Part shown: positions 32,975-42,817 of the stretch, one piece after another | Numbering within the stretch: position 1 is the first letter of the stretch | How the letters are laid out: every line of letters starts with the position of its first letter | NCBI RefSeq assembly: GCF_026586665.1 | Contig: NZ_JAODIY010000013.1 | Span: forward strand, 124,001 to 188,000 | Source of the DNA: Halovenus rubra | GTDB lineage: Archaea; Halobacteriota; Halobacteria; Halobacteriales; Haloarculaceae | Reading direction: 5' to 3' | DNA length: 64,000 bases | Position numbers and translations under genes: made by a program | The notes under the pieces: generated by a model | Told to the model about the DNA's origin: nothing | Database searches by the model: none | What the model saw: only the letters and a program-made list of their open reading frames with translations

Positions 32975-34633
32975 ATGGAGTTCGTCGTATTCGCTGACCA
33001 CGTCGGAACTATCGAGTCTATCGACGCGGATATCGAACGATGTGAACGTGTCGCCGAGTTGCTCGCCGAGGCTGAGGATGAACTCTCCGTCGTCGTCCGG
33101 TTTCTGCTGGGGCGGGTTTTCCCGGCTCACGAATCTACCAAACTTGACGTCGGTCCCAGACTGTGCTACGAGGCACTCGCCCGTGCCGCAGGCCACAACG
33201 TCACAGCGAGCGACGTCGAGGAGCGTGTCGCTAGCGAGGGAGACATTGGGCAGGTGGCAGAGAGCTACGACCTCGGAGGTCAGCAGGGACTGGGGGCGTT
33301 CGGCGGGGGTGGGCCTGAGACGCTCACGGTAAACGAGGTACGCGACAGTCTCGAAACGCTGGCTGGCGCGACAGGCGAGGGGAGCCAGGAAACCAAACGG
33401 GACATTCTCTTCGACCTGTTCAACCGCGCTGAACCGGAGGAGGCCCGGTATCTCGTCAGGCTTGTTCTCTCGGAGATGCGCATCGGCGTCGGGGAGGGGG
33501 CCATCAGGGATGCTATCGCCAGTGCGTTCGACGTTCCGGTTGACGCTGTCGAGTCTGCACTCCAAGTATCGAATGACTACGGACTGGTCGCAGAAGTCGC
33601 CCGCAGCGACGGCGAAGACGGACTCGGAACCATCCAGTTAGAAATCGGGCGGCCAGTACAAGCGATGCTCGCCCAGAGTGGGGCGGTAACCGACGCCGTT
33701 CAGGATTGGGATACCGTTGCCGTCGAGCGGAAGTACGACGGAGCACGCGTCCAGGCACACTACGACGGCGACACAGTCTCACTCTATTCCCGGAACATGG
33801 AGGACGTAACCAACCCGCTCCCAGAGGTCGTTTCGGGTATCGACGCGAGTCTCCAGGCACCCGCGATTCTCGACGGGGAGGTCGTCGCCATCGGCGAGGA
33901 CGGCGACCCGCGTCCGTTCCAGGAGGTGTTGCGGCGGTTTCGCCGGAAGCACGACGTCGCCCGAGCACGTGAGAACGTCGAGGTGCGCTTTCACGCCTTC
34001 GATTGCTTCCACGCTGACGGGGACGATCTGCTCGATGAGCCGCTTGTGGACCGCCACGACCGCCTGACAGCGGTCGTTGACCCAAGCGACCACATCGAAG
34101 TCTCACAGCTCTGGACGACCGACGACCCCGACAAGATTGCCGACATCGAGGCCGAGTCGCTGGAAGCCGGCCACGAAGGAATCATGCTCAAAAATCCCGA
34201 ATCCGGGTACACGCCAGGCAACCGTGGCCAGAACTGGTTGAAACGGAAACCCGACGTGGAGACCATCGACTGCGTGGTAACCGGAGCCGAGTGGGGCGAG
34301 GGCCGCCGTGCGAACCTGCTCGGGAGCTTCGAACTCTCCGTTCGGGACGGCGACGGGTACGCGACCGTGGGCAAGGTCGCCACCGGAATCACTGACGAGG
34401 AACTCGATTCCTTGACCGAGCGGCTGACCGAGTACATCCTGACCGAGGACGGTGCCGACGTGGACATCGAGCCGGCTGTCGTCTTCGAGGTTGGATACGA
34501 GGAAATCCAGGAGTCGCCGACGTACTCCGCAGGCTACGCGCTTCGGTTTCCGCGTTTTCTGGGAGTCCGTGAGGACAAATCACCGGCCGATGCCGATTCG
34601 CTCGAACGGCTCGAACGGCTGGCCGAAGCGTAG
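32975..34633 (+). CDS. ligA: ATP-dependent DNA ligase
   Basis: 552 residues from ATG 32975, which follows GGTATTTTTT by ~27 bases; the open frame upstream (32867) overlaps the uspA promoter. The N-terminal DNA-binding domain (1-220) precedes the nucleotidyltransferase with the AMP-accepting lysine in VERKYDGARVQAHYDG, motif III VRFHAFDCFHADGDD-like (quoted), motif IV EGIMLKNPES and motif V WLKRKPDVETIDCVV; an OB-fold ends the protein. It seals nicks in replication and repair. GC is visibly higher than in most neighbours (sampled lines 63-70%). Confidence 0.96.
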   Translation: MEFVVFADHVGTIESIDADIERCERVAELLAEAEDELSVVVRFLLGRVFPAHESTKLDVGPRLCYEALARAAGHNVTASDVEERVASEGDIGQVAESYDLGGQQGLGAFGGGGPETLTVNEVRDSLETLAGATGEGSQETKRDILFDLFNRAEPEEARYLVRLVLSEMRIGVGEGAIRDAIASAFDVPVDAVESALQVSNDYGLVAEVARSDGEDGLGTIQLEIGRPVQAMLAQSGAVTDAVQDWDTVAVERKYDGARVQAHYDGDTVSLYSRNMEDVTNPLPEVVSGIDASLQAPAILDGEVVAIGEDGDPRPFQEVLRRFRRKHDVARARENVEVRFHAFDCFHADGDDLLDEPLVDRHDRLTAVVDPSDHIEVSQLWTTDDPDKIADIEAESLEAGHEGIMLKNPESGYTPGNRGQNWLKRKPDVETIDCVVTGAEWGEGRRANLLGSFELSVRDGDGYATVGKVATGITDEELDSLTERLTEYILTEDGADVDIEPAVVFEVGYEEIQESPTYSAGYALRFPRFLGVREDKSPADADSLERLERLAEA

Positions 34634-34659
34634 CCCATTGAAAAGTCGAGAAAACAGTT

Positions 34660-35859
34660 TTATTCGACGACGACAGCGCCTTTCATGCCGAGGGCCTTGT
34701 GTGGCTTACAGTAGTAGAGATACGTCCCGCTCTCGTCGAACGTGTGACTGAACTCAGCTCCCTCGCTGTCGAGGATTTCGCTGTCGAACTCGCCGTCCTC
34801 GTGGGTCACGGAATGTGCACCGCCACCGACCCACTGCCAGGTCACTTCGGTGCCCTGGTCGATACGGATAGCTGGCGGGTCGTACGCGTAGTCTGGTTCG
34901 TCGACACCGGTCTCGATAGTGACGGAGTCCTGACCGGTGAAATCCTCGACTGTCCCGTCGTAGTTGTTGGCGTCTGCGAGATAGTTTTCGACAGGAGACT
35001 CACCCGCTGACTCGCTGGCGCTGGCACCGCCTGCAGACGAGAGTGTGGCCGAGTACTCGCCGTTATCCCAGACGACGCTGACGGTGTACTCGTTTTCGAC
35101 AGCGATTGTGAGGCTGTGACCAGCCTTCACGTCATCGTTCTCTCCGAGTTCGTCGGAGAGTTCGTACCACACACCGGTCCGGTCGAGTCCCTTACCACGG
35201 ACGAACAGTTCGTCTGCGGGCACGGCGTCGCCATCGGTGTGTGTGAGGGTCATGGTTCCGTCGTCCACGTCTGGATCGAAGTTGACAGACGGAGCGATTT
35301 TCTGTCCGGTCGGCAGGAGGTCATGGATGCGCCACTCGCCGTCGACAGCGACAAGTTCGAACGTACCAGAACGGGGTACCTCAGCGTCCGGAAGCACTAA
35401 CAGCGCCTCGACCGAGGCGGATTCTTCTCCCTCGTCGACAGTTTCCACCTCCTCGATGGTCGGTGCCTGTGAGCTAACCTCCTCGACATCAGCCTCCTGC
35501 ACCTGTCCGAAGTTGCCGTCTTCGGCAGCGAGGAAATTCATCGTCTCGATATTCCCGTCCTGCCAGGCAGTGACGAAGGCCTTGACAGTCTCGACTGGGT
35601 CAGTGTAATCGAACTCTCCGGAAGCGCCGTTTTCCCCTCCAGACTCTTCTTCACCAGTTCCCTCATCGTCGCTCGATTCAGTTGTCGAAGTCGGTTCAGG
35701 TGTCGAAGTCGGTTCAGGTGTCGAAGTCGGTTCGGCTGTCGGTGTGGACCCATCGCCCTCTCCGCTCGTGTCGTCAGTCCCGTCGTCATCAGAGATACAT
35801 CCTGCAACTGCCAGGGCACTGGCCATGCCGGTCCAGCGCAGTACGTCGCGTCTTTTCAT
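34660..35859 (-). CDS. Halocyanin-domain Tat lipoprotein
   Basis: 399 residues. A short Tat leader (MKRRDVLRW) ends in a lipobox (LAVAGC), then an acidic Thr/Pro linker containing three 6-residue PEPTST-type units. A middle ~100-residue domain (VKAFVTAWQDGNIETMNFLA) resembles NTF2-like folds. A ~75-residue beta domain and a C-terminal blue-copper domain follow, with all four expected ligands: GGAHSVTHEDG, YLYYCKPHKALGMKG (His, Cys, His, Met). It should act as an extracellular electron carrier anchored in the membrane. It is convergent with ligA. Confidence 0.9.
   Translation of the reverse strand: MKRRDVLRWTGMASALAVAGCISDDDGTDDTSGEGDGSTPTAEPTSTPEPTSTPEPTSTTESSDDEGTGEEESGGENGASGEFDYTDPVETVKAFVTAWQDGNIETMNFLAAEDGNFGQVQEADVEEVSSQAPTIEEVETVDEGEESASVEALLVLPDAEVPRSGTFELVAVDGEWRIHDLLPTGQKIAPSVNFDPDVDDGTMTLTHTDGDAVPADELFVRGKGLDRTGVWYELSDELGENDDVKAGHSLTIAVENEYTVSVVWDNGEYSATLSSAGGASASESAGESPVENYLADANNYDGTVEDFTGQDSVTIETGVDEPDYAYDPPAIRIDQGTEVTWQWVGGGAHSVTHEDGEFDSEILDSEGAEFSHTFDESGTYLYYCKPHKALGMKGAVVVE
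35683..35736 (-). repeat. Three 18-bp tandem repeats in halocyanin linker
   Basis: Copies start at 35683, 35701 and 35719; the first two are identical and the third differs in its last bases. They encode the PEPTST units of the lipoprotein linker, a place where copy number can vary by slippage. Confidence 0.85.
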
Positions 35860-36077
35860 ATTTCTGTCTATTCAAGAGTAGATGATAAAATCATCGAAGA
35901 GATAAACGAGCGTTTTACTGTCGAACAGTAGCATGAGGCTCCCAGACCACCTATATTTCATCGACGTCGAGGGGCGGTTGACACCTGACCGGTAGCCGGA
36001 ATCACTCGCTTTCCCAGCCCCAATTAATTGCAGTTACCATCTGACAGACTTATCCTCGTGGCCGTCAACAACCAAAT

Positions 36078-36533
36078 ATGGGACTGCACGTCGAAACCCC
36101 CGACCCTCCCGAGCTAGAGGAAGTCGATCCAAACGAGTACGAGGACGCCGAAATTGTCGGTGAGACAGATTATCGACGCAATGAGTTAGAGGAGTTTCTC
36201 AGGGAGGGCGCATGGGAAGAAGCATTCGCCCAATGGTCTAAGGACGCAGACCTCAGCGAAAAGGGGTTTCAGATTATCATGGATTTAGAGATGATACAGC
36301 AGTTCGACTTCTTCTGGGATTCGTTCGCTGAGCGCGTCGGCTACCACGCGCCAGGAATTCCCGAAGACTGGAAAGAACGCGAGTACCACCCAGACATCGA
36401 TTCCTGGGGGACTGTTTCAGGTATTAACGCCGGCATCACAGAGCTCGGACAGGTTGTTTGTGACGTGCTCAAAGACGAGTATATCGACTGGGAGGGTGAC
36501 TACGACGCGCCTGATGACCTGCCGGATTTCTGA
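36078..36533 (+). CDS. Conserved acidic haloarchaeal protein of unknown function
   Basis: 151 residues, no signal peptide or membrane helix. Strongly acidic N-terminus (PPELEEVDPNEYEDAEI), then an aromatic, helical core (EEFLREGAWEEAFAQWS, QIIMDLEMIQQFDFFWDSFA) and an invariant-looking HAPGIPEDWKERE. Codon use fits the neighbours. I do not recognise the family. It stands alone and convergent with the S9 peptidase gene. Confidence 0.75.
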   Translation: MGLHVETPDPPELEEVDPNEYEDAEIVGETDYRRNELEEFLREGAWEEAFAQWSKDADLSEKGFQIIMDLEMIQQFDFFWDSFAERVGYHAPGIPEDWKEREYHPDIDSWGTVSGINAGITELGQVVCDVLKDEYIDWEGDYDAPDDLPDF

Positions 36534-36546
36534 CCTCCGCCGGGCG

Positions 36547-38376
36547 TCAGGGGTCTACGTGTTCGTCGAGGAACGAACCGATACGTTCGAACTGTTCGAT
36601 TCGGTTTTCGAGTTTCGTCGTGTGGTGACCTTCATCCTCGAAGAAACAGGTCTCTACAGGAACGTCACGAGCTTCCAGCGCCGAGGCAATCTGTCGCGCT
36701 TCGTCGACCGGGACGCGGGGGTCGTTTTCCCCGTGCTGGATAAACAGTGGACACTCTATCTCCTCGACAGAGTGAATTGGGCTAATTTCTTCGAGTAACT
36801 CGCGGTCCTCGGTGAGTGAGCCGTACTCGGCCTCTCGGTGTGAGCGCCGCCAGTCGCCGGTGTTTTCGAGGAACGTTACCCAGTTTGCGATACCGACGAA
36901 ATCGACAGCGGCAGTCCAGAGGTCGGGGTATTCAGTGATTGCTGACAGTACCATGAACCCGCCGTATGAGCGGCCGTAGGCGACAGCCGCGTCGGCGTCG
37001 ATAGCAGGGTGGTCGGCGAGCCACTCCACCCCAGCACGGATGTCTCGCACGGAGTCCATCCGGTTTTCCACATCGTCCAGCGCGGCGTACTCGCGACCGT
37101 AGCCAGAGGACCCACGGACGTTCGGTTCGAAGACCGCGTACCCCTGGTCGAGGAAGTACTGTCGAATCGGGCGAAACCACGGGCGGCGCTGATGGTGGGG
37201 ACCGCCGTGGATGTCGACGATGACCGGTGCAGTCTTGCCCGGTTCTGCACGCTCGGGGAGGGTGACGTAGGCGGGTATCTCCTGTCCGTCGAAGGATTCG
37301 TAGCGGACGAGGTCGGGCGTGGCGAGTTCGGACAGCCGAAGCCCTCCGGTCGATGGCGTCGTCCACCGCTCCGTCCTCGGAACGCCGTAGTCGTCGACGT
37401 TACCTGGTTCGACGACGAAGAGAGAATGATTCAGGTCGGTCGACGAGACGATGAGAGCGAGTCGAGTTCCGTCGGGGCCAAACGTCAGCACGTGAACGAC
37501 CCCATCGTCGAAGTCGCCGGGAGGAATATCAACACTCGTTGTCGCAACTTCCGTCGCCGCGGCGAGCCGACCGACGTGACAGTCGGCGTAGCCGTCGACG
37601 TTTCGTGTCAGAGCGATGCGGCGGGTGTCTGTGTCGAGTTCGAACTGCTCGATGCTCCACTCGTCACCGGATTCGACAGTCTCCTCGTCGAGGGTACCGA
37701 GGTCGATACGCAACAGTTCTTTCGTGTCAGCGTTGGCATCGCTGGCACAGTAGATTGCTTCACCGTCCGGTCCGAACGTGGGATTTCGATAGCGCACGTC
37801 GCCATCATGTGGCGTGACGTGCCGTTGTTCGCCAGTTTCTACGTCAACGACAGAGAGGTCTTCGTCGGAACTCGAATGAGAATCGCGAACGAGCAGGCGG
37901 TCCCCGGACGGGCTCCAGCCAGTGACATCGAGCCAGCCATCTCCCTCGGAGACGAGCGAAACCTCACCGTCGGTGAGGTCTATCACGTAGACGTCGAAGT
38001 TCGATTGCTCACGGCGGTTGGCCGCGAACGCGATGCGGTCTCCATTGGGACCCCAGCCGCCCCAGGCGTGGATGGCGTCGGGGCGCTCAGTCAGCTGTTC
38101 GATGTCGCCGGTCTTGGGGTCGAGGGCGAACAGCTGATCGTGTTCGTCCGCACCGCTGTCCTTCCCGAAGGCAATTCTGTCGCCCGCAGGGGACCACGAG
38201 ACGAACGAGACGCGTTCGTCGTAGAAAGTCCGTTGCTCGGGCCACTGGCGCGGGCCGTCGACCGTCCAGACCTGGGTCGTTCCCGTGATATCAGACAGAA
38301 ACGCCAGCCGGCCATCCGGTCCGCAGGTCGGAGAGACTGTCCGGCGCGCACTCAGGTAGTGTCGTACGTCAGTCAC
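36547..38376 (-). CDS. S9-family (prolyl oligopeptidase/acylaminoacyl) serine peptidase
   Basis: 609 residues. The N-terminal ~350 residues form a TolB/DPP-IV-like beta-propeller with repeated blades (SPAGDRIAFGKDSG, GPNGDRIAFAANRRE, SPSGDRLLVRDSH). The C-terminal alpha/beta hydrolase has VDIHGGPHHQRRPWF, the nucleophile in AVAYGRSYGGFM, the acid region QHGENDPRVPVDEA and the catalytic His in EDEGHHTTK. No signal peptide is seen, so it is probably a cytoplasmic peptidase of short peptides. GC is high (sampled lines 57-67%). An IS6-type remnant lies right upstream. Confidence 0.92.
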   Translation of the reverse strand: MTDVRHYLSARRTVSPTCGPDGRLAFLSDITGTTQVWTVDGPRQWPEQRTFYDERVSFVSWSPAGDRIAFGKDSGADEHDQLFALDPKTGDIEQLTERPDAIHAWGGWGPNGDRIAFAANRREQSNFDVYVIDLTDGEVSLVSEGDGWLDVTGWSPSGDRLLVRDSHSSSDEDLSVVDVETGEQRHVTPHDGDVRYRNPTFGPDGEAIYCASDANADTKELLRIDLGTLDEETVESGDEWSIEQFELDTDTRRIALTRNVDGYADCHVGRLAAATEVATTSVDIPPGDFDDGVVHVLTFGPDGTRLALIVSSTDLNHSLFVVEPGNVDDYGVPRTERWTTPSTGGLRLSELATPDLVRYESFDGQEIPAYVTLPERAEPGKTAPVIVDIHGGPHHQRRPWFRPIRQYFLDQGYAVFEPNVRGSSGYGREYAALDDVENRMDSVRDIRAGVEWLADHPAIDADAAVAYGRSYGGFMVLSAITEYPDLWTAAVDFVGIANWVTFLENTGDWRRSHREAEYGSLTEDRELLEEISPIHSVEEIECPLFIQHGENDPRVPVDEARQIASALEARDVPVETCFFEDEGHHTTKLENRIEQFERIGSFLDEHVDP

Positions 38377-38426
38377 GGTCGCCGACTGGGGGGGCAGGCC
38401 TGTTGAATCTGTGGGTCGGCCTGCTT

Positions 38427-39174
38427 GGCGGTGTTCAGATCCGGATTACAGAGTACGGCGTCGCGTTTTCTGAGTTTCTATGCCCGAAAACGCTAGCCTC
38501 AGCGGTATTCTCGGCCAGATCGAGTTAGCCGTTATTGAACCCGAAGCGACACCGCGATTGCTGATGAAGGTCAGCATTTAGTTGCCTCTTGCTGGACTGT
38601 CGCTTTCGAATACTGTTCTTATTCTTTAAATAATTGGTCTCGACCAAGCACGTACGACTGTTCACAATTGGGCTCAAAAGCCGATCTACAGCCAGACACC
38701 GGTCCATCTCCGAATTAGGTTGCGCTCGACGAGAGCGTGATTCGCATCAATGACCAGCAGTACTGGCTGTCTGCTGCCGCCGATCCCGAGACAAACGTCT
38801 TTCTCCAGATCCGTCTCTTTTCTACGTACACAACCGGATTAACCGAAACCTTTCTCCGAGAACTCCGCGAAAAACACGACGTTGACGACGTCCCGAGAAC
38901 TACTCGCAGTTCTCGTGGGCTCGCAAGACACGTCTTGCAAACGCCGTGTTTCTCGTCGATGATGCAGACTGGCTCCAAACAACACTGCAACGACACGAGC
39001 TCGATTTCAGATACGAACGCCATTGAAATCGGAAGAGCGTCGAACGTGTTTTTACAGAGGTAAAACGACGAATCCGTCATTTTCAAACTGTTTCGGTCAT
39101 GTCGAGCTGGGGACCGCTGAAACGTGGTTACAAACCTTCGCCCGCTGGCACAATGCTACTAACTAAACACTACC
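38427..39174 (+). mobile_element. Decayed IS6-family insertion sequence
   Basis: About 750 bp bounded by imperfect terminal inverted repeats: GGCGGTGTTCAG at 38427 and the complement of CTAAACACTACC at 39163-39174 (9 of 12 match). It contains a broken transposase reading from 38480. No target duplication is evident. It fills most of the otherwise gene-free stretch between the S9 peptidase and tfs genes. Confidence 0.75.
38480..39166 (+). pseudogene. IS6-family transposase pseudogene
   Basis: The frame opens with MPENASLSGILGQIEL and EATPRLLMKVSI, matching the N-terminus of haloarchaeal IS6 transposases, then hits a stop. Later pieces are in several frames: IRINDQQYWLSAAADPETN with LRELREKHDVDDV, VFLVDDADWLQTTLQRHELD, FRYERH, a stop, then NRKSVERVFTEVKRR and finally WLQTFARWHNATN before TAA. 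At least two stops and two frameshifts make it inactive. The DDE core is only partly preserved. Confidence 0.88.
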
Positions 39175-39223
39175 GCCTGCCGAATCCAGTAGTTTAACTT
39201 GGCGCACGGACATACTCGTTGAC

Positions 39224-39544
39224 ATGGAATTCTGTGACGAATGTGGTTCGATGATGAAGACTGAAGACGGTGTATGGGTCTGTGGCAGCTGTGGCTACGA
39301 GAAAGGTCGCGACGAGGAAGCCGAAGAACAAATGGTAACAACGACCGGACAACAAGAGAGCGAAATCGTCGACATTAGTGACGCCGAAGACCAGGGTCGC
39401 CCGACAACGAACGCGCAGTGCCCCAAGTGTGATAATGATAAAGCGTACTGGTATATGCAACAAATTCGTGCCGCAGATGAGAGCGAAACACGGTTTTTCG
39501 TCTGTACCGAGTGTGAGCACAAGTGGCGGGAAGACGACCACTAA
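39224..39544 (+). CDS. tfs: Transcription elongation factor TFS
   Basis: 106 residues. The N-terminal zinc ribbon (FCDECGSMM...WVCGSCGYE) and the C-terminal ribbon (AQCPKCDNDKAYWYMQQIRA, FFVCTECEHKW) flank an acidic linker. The catalytic acidic dipeptide is in RAADESETRFF. TFS, like TFIIS, inserts into stalled RNA polymerase and stimulates transcript cleavage. AGTTTAAC ~27 bases upstream gives a nearly leaderless start. It begins just after the IS6 remnant, so the element may have brought or disrupted upstream signals. Confidence 0.95.
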   Translation: MEFCDECGSMMKTEDGVWVCGSCGYEKGRDEEAEEQMVTTTGQQESEIVDISDAEDQGRPTTNAQCPKCDNDKAYWYMQQIRAADESETRFFVCTECEHKWREDDH

Positions 39545-39547
39545 GCT

Positions 39548-40168
39548 GTGGCAACTGACCCATCTCCCCCATCGATGCCAAGAGAGATGCTCGAATCAGG
39601 GGGATGGGTAGCGACCGAAACGACTGTCCAGACCGTGTTTTCGTTGCCGACAATAGAGGTTCGGACTGCGACAGCCCAGTATGAGGACGAAGCGACTAGA
39701 GATGCGCTCGCCGAGGTCACGGGCCATAGTACCGAGATATCTCCCCGGTTTTTCGCTGGGACACGGCTCACCTTCCAGCCACCGCTCCCGCCGGGCGTCT
39801 CGCCAACGATGGTCGCGCCGATGCTCCGGACAGAGTCCCAGTCAACGTTTACAGAACGGCTGCGGGAGCGAGGGGTAGTCGACATCAGCCGCGACGGGAG
39901 CCAGCGAATGCGTGGCGGAGGCGGTAACCGCGCAACTGTAACGAGATACGACGCAGCTATCGAGATGGCAGACCTCAACCACACAGTTCCACTTGCTTGC
40001 TGGGTCGCGTTCTGGACAACCAGAACGGCAACAACAATTGTTACCGGCGGCCACCCACAAACGAGTCTGGCGAAATCGCTGTCGCTTGAGACTACTGACA
40101 ACACGCTCACTCGTTCGAGTGAGTCGTACCGTGATGAGTTCTTCCGGTTGCTTCGGGCTGTCAACTAG
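39548..40168 (+). CDS. Conserved haloarchaeal protein of unknown function
   Basis: 206 residues from GTG 39548, 3 bases after tfs, so probably co-transcribed; ATG 39575 is an alternative. No membrane helix or signal. Features: TVQTVFSLPTIEVRTATAQYED, a Gly-rich RMRGGGGNRATVTRYDA, and PLACWVAFWTTRTATTIVTGGHP with a hydrophobic strand pattern (quoted in parts). The fold looks alpha/beta. I do not recognise the family; pairing with tfs suggests a possible link to transcription, which is only inference. Confidence 0.75.
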   Translation: MATDPSPPSMPREMLESGGWVATETTVQTVFSLPTIEVRTATAQYEDEATRDALAEVTGHSTEISPRFFAGTRLTFQPPLPPGVSPTMVAPMLRTESQSTFTERLRERGVVDISRDGSQRMRGGGGNRATVTRYDAAIEMADLNHTVPLACWVAFWTTRTATTIVTGGHPQTSLAKSLSLETTDNTLTRSSESYRDEFFRLLRAVN

Positions 40169-40228
40169 TGTGACACAGCTGTGTAAATTTCGTTAGCTTG
40201 ATTCACGCTGCTCAACTGTGTTTCGAAC

Positions 40229-41602
40229 ATGACTGTTCGTCTTCTACACTATTCGGATATGGAGACTGCACTTGACGAGCCACAGCAGTGTGGAGCACTC
40301 GTGGGGACACTCGCTGCCCTCTCAGACGAGGAGACCGTTGTCATCGGGAGCGGTGACAACACTGCACCCGGTGCACTTTCGCTCGCGACAAATGGTCGAG
40401 TCTCGCTGCCCGTATTCGAGGCAATCCAGCCTGATGTCGACACGTTTGGAAACCACGACTTCGATTTCGGCTCGGAGACTGCCCGTGAGCTAGCCGGGGC
40501 CGCGCCCCAGCAGTGGCTCTGTGCGAACGCCAAGCAAAACGGCGGCCGCTTCGCCAGTGACGTGACCCAACCAAGAACACTTGTCGACGCCGGCTCTGAC
40601 CGTATTGGTATCGTCGGCGTCGCCCATCCCAAAACAGCAGTGATGAATCCAGCCGCAACAGACGTTGAGTTCGAGGATCCTGTCTCACATATCCAAAAAG
40701 AGGCCAAGCAACTCCGAGAGAACGGCGCTGATTTCGTGGTTGTTACCTCCCACTGTGGCCGTATTGACGAGCAAATCGCTAAAGAGACCAATGTCGACGC
40801 CATCTTCGGCGGCCATGTTCACGATGTTTACGAGTCGGTTATTGCTGGGACAGCCGTCGTCCGGCCGGGTCGTGCCGGACGGTACATCGCTGAAGTCGTT
40901 CTTGATAAGACCACCTCGACGGCTATCCATCAGGTTGACGACGGCCATGTCGACCAAGAGATTGTCGAGACGTTGCAAGCAAAACGTGCCGAGCACGGAC
41001 TCGACGAAGTTGTTACGACTGTCGAGACACCAATCCCGCGAACCGAGGAAGCCGCGACGACCGCCGGGAGTCGGCTGGGAAACCTTGTCACCGATGCACT
41101 TCGGTGGAAAGCTGGTGCCGACGTGGCACTCAGTCCACCTGGCGGCATCCGTTCCGGTGACCCGCTTGTAGGAGAGATAACCGTCGCTGATATCGTTGGG
41201 CTCGCACCCTACGACGACGACCTGGCAGTAGTCGAACTCCCCGGGCACCGGCTCCGAGATGCGTTCTTTGCTGTGCCCTTTGGCTATCACGATGATGGGT
41301 ATCCGGAGAGCCACTGCACGCACGTCAGCGGCGCGCGACTCATCTGGGACGACAAAAGCGGAGAGATACGGCAGGTCACAGTCGGCGGTGAGCCGCTCGA
41401 TTCAGAACAGACGTACACTCTTGCAGTGGACGATTATCTCATTGAGACGGACCATGTCAACGACGCGTTTGACGAGGGTGACGTGGTTAAGCGACAGGGC
41501 GTCGCACGGGACGCAATCGTGGAGTTTGCACGAGAAGTCGGATTCGACGGGAGCTCCGAGCGACGGGTAGAGCGTCCGCGACTGACAACAGCGGCTGAGT
41601 GA
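40229..41602 (+). CDS. Cytoplasmic 5'-nucleotidase/UshA-like metallophosphatase
   Basis: 457 residues, no export signal. The metallophosphoesterase domain has LLHYSDMETALD (usually xDxH), GSGDNTAPGAL, TFGNHDFDFG, VVTSHCGRID and IFGGHVHDVY, covering the two-metal site with Glu replacing the first-motif His. The 5'-nucleotidase C-terminal domain follows (TAGSRLGNLVTDALRW, SPPGGIRSGD, APYDDDLAVVELPGH). Probable substrates are nucleotides or cyclic nucleotides. A group of haloarchaeal proteins shares the HYSD(x)E start. Confidence 0.88.
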   Translation: MTVRLLHYSDMETALDEPQQCGALVGTLAALSDEETVVIGSGDNTAPGALSLATNGRVSLPVFEAIQPDVDTFGNHDFDFGSETARELAGAAPQQWLCANAKQNGGRFASDVTQPRTLVDAGSDRIGIVGVAHPKTAVMNPAATDVEFEDPVSHIQKEAKQLRENGADFVVVTSHCGRIDEQIAKETNVDAIFGGHVHDVYESVIAGTAVVRPGRAGRYIAEVVLDKTTSTAIHQVDDGHVDQEIVETLQAKRAEHGLDEVVTTVETPIPRTEEAATTAGSRLGNLVTDALRWKAGADVALSPPGGIRSGDPLVGEITVADIVGLAPYDDDLAVVELPGHRLRDAFFAVPFGYHDDGYPESHCTHVSGARLIWDDKSGEIRQVTVGGEPLDSEQTYTLAVDDYLIETDHVNDAFDEGDVVKRQGVARDAIVEFAREVGFDGSSERRVERPRLTTAAE

Positions 41603-41616
41603 CCTCAAAACAGTAG

Positions 41617-42372
41617 TTACTGCTTCCGGGCGAACGTCAGATAGCCGGTGTGGCCGACACCGGCTGTCGACGGCCGGGAACCACGGTCATCGAAATCCAT
41701 CCGCCGCTGTATTGTCTCGAACGTTCGGATATCTTCGAGCTCTTCCTCACGAGCGGCTTCGACTGTCTCGCGTGTGTCTTCGATGAACGGGGAGTACACT
41801 GCAATAAATCCGCCGTCAACGAGTAAGCCCGAAGCGTTGGCAACGACAGTCGGTGCATCAGCCGTATCTAATGTTACAACATCGAACTTTCCGGTGTCGT
41901 CAGTCGATTCACTTGCACGCAACTCAGTCAACTCTTCGGTAACGTCACCGGTCCGTACGTCAACGCTGTCACGTACACCAGCCAGTTCCATGTTCTCCCG
42001 GGCGACATCGGCAAACTCAGAATTAACTTCATACGTCGTGACTGTCGCCCCAGCACGCGCCATCGACGCCGAGAGGACACCTGTCCCAGTTCCCGCATCG
42101 AGCACGTGGTCGCCCCCGGCGATACCGGTGTGCCCGATAATAAGTCCCAGGTCACGGGGCATCATCGGCGCGCCAGTACGTTCGAAGTGGTTGAACAGGT
42201 CCGGACCACGGAGTTTGCGGACTCTAAAGGCTGTCCCTAGATGTGTCTCGACAGTATCACCCGGCGAGACATCCTCGGGCACTTCGAGGATTCCCAGATC
42301 CGACTCCAGACGTTCGCCGGGCGAGAGAAGATACTCTCGGTCCTCGCGGACGAACAGGTACGCTACGCTCAC
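41617..42372 (-). CDS. trmI: tRNA (adenine-57/58-N1)-methyltransferase TrmI
   Basis: 251 residues. The N-terminal beta domain ([19 protein letters not shown]) and the SAM-binding core ([54 protein letters not shown]) match archaeal TrmI. It makes m1A at position 58 (and 57 in archaea), stabilising the tRNA elbow, alongside TrmY at 5575. The start overlaps the nac stop by 4 bases. Confidence 0.92.
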   Translation of the reverse strand: MSVAYLFVREDREYLLSPGERLESDLGILEVPEDVSPGDTVETHLGTAFRVRKLRGPDLFNHFERTGAPMMPRDLGLIIGHTGIAGGDHVLDAGTGTGVLSASMARAGATVTTYEVNSEFADVARENMELAGVRDSVDVRTGDVTEELTELRASESTDDTGKFDVVTLDTADAPTVVANASGLLVDGGFIAVYSPFIEDTRETVEAAREEELEDIRTFETIQRRMDFDDRGSRPSTAGVGHTGYLTFARKQ

Positions 42373-42746
42373 TTTAGCTGAGTGACAGCAGCAGCGAGGT
42401 CGCCGTCTGTCGCTTCCAGTGCCTCACGAGCTGCATCCTCACTCGCGCCAGCCCGCTCGGCAACGAGTTCGATGTCGTCCTGTGGGATGCCATCATTACT
42501 ATCGTCAGCACCGTCATCACTCACAGTAGTCGAGCCGGGGTCACGGCGCTCCGGTTCGCCGACGATATTGTACGTTTCCTGTCCCTGAGCATCCATACGC
42601 TGGACGTCAGCATCGCTGAACACGAGTTCTTCGTCAGAGGTTCGAATGATAACCTCCTCAGCATCGAGTTCATCGATGTCGATACCCATCTGTTTCATCA
42701 TCTGTTGCATCTTACTCGGGTCGAGACCGCCTCCGCCTCCAAACAT
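42369..42746 (-). CDS. nac: Archaeal nascent polypeptide-associated complex protein
   Basis: 125 residues from ATG 42746 (an in-frame ATG at 42773 precedes the family start [13 protein letters not shown]). [20 protein letters not shown] precedes the NAC beta domain ([31 protein letters not shown]), and a UBA domain closes the protein ([20 protein letters not shown]). It binds nascent chains at the ribosome exit. Operon with trmI. Confidence 0.95.
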   Translation of the reverse strand: MFGGGGGLDPSKMQQMMKQMGIDIDELDAEEVIIRTSDEELVFSDADVQRMDAQGQETYNIVGEPERRDPGSTTVSDDGADDSNDGIPQDDIELVAERAGASEDAAREALEATDGDLAAAVTQLK

Positions 42747-42817
42747 ACGCTGGACTTCTCGCCTTGGAGTCAAAAACGCTACGTTGCACGATTTTGCCAG
42801 AGCACCCGTTTGTCACC

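Noticed and set aside
37009-38406. 465-codon open frame antisense to the S9 peptidase
   Set aside because: The minus strand has clear propeller and hydrolase motifs; the plus frame is a shadow.
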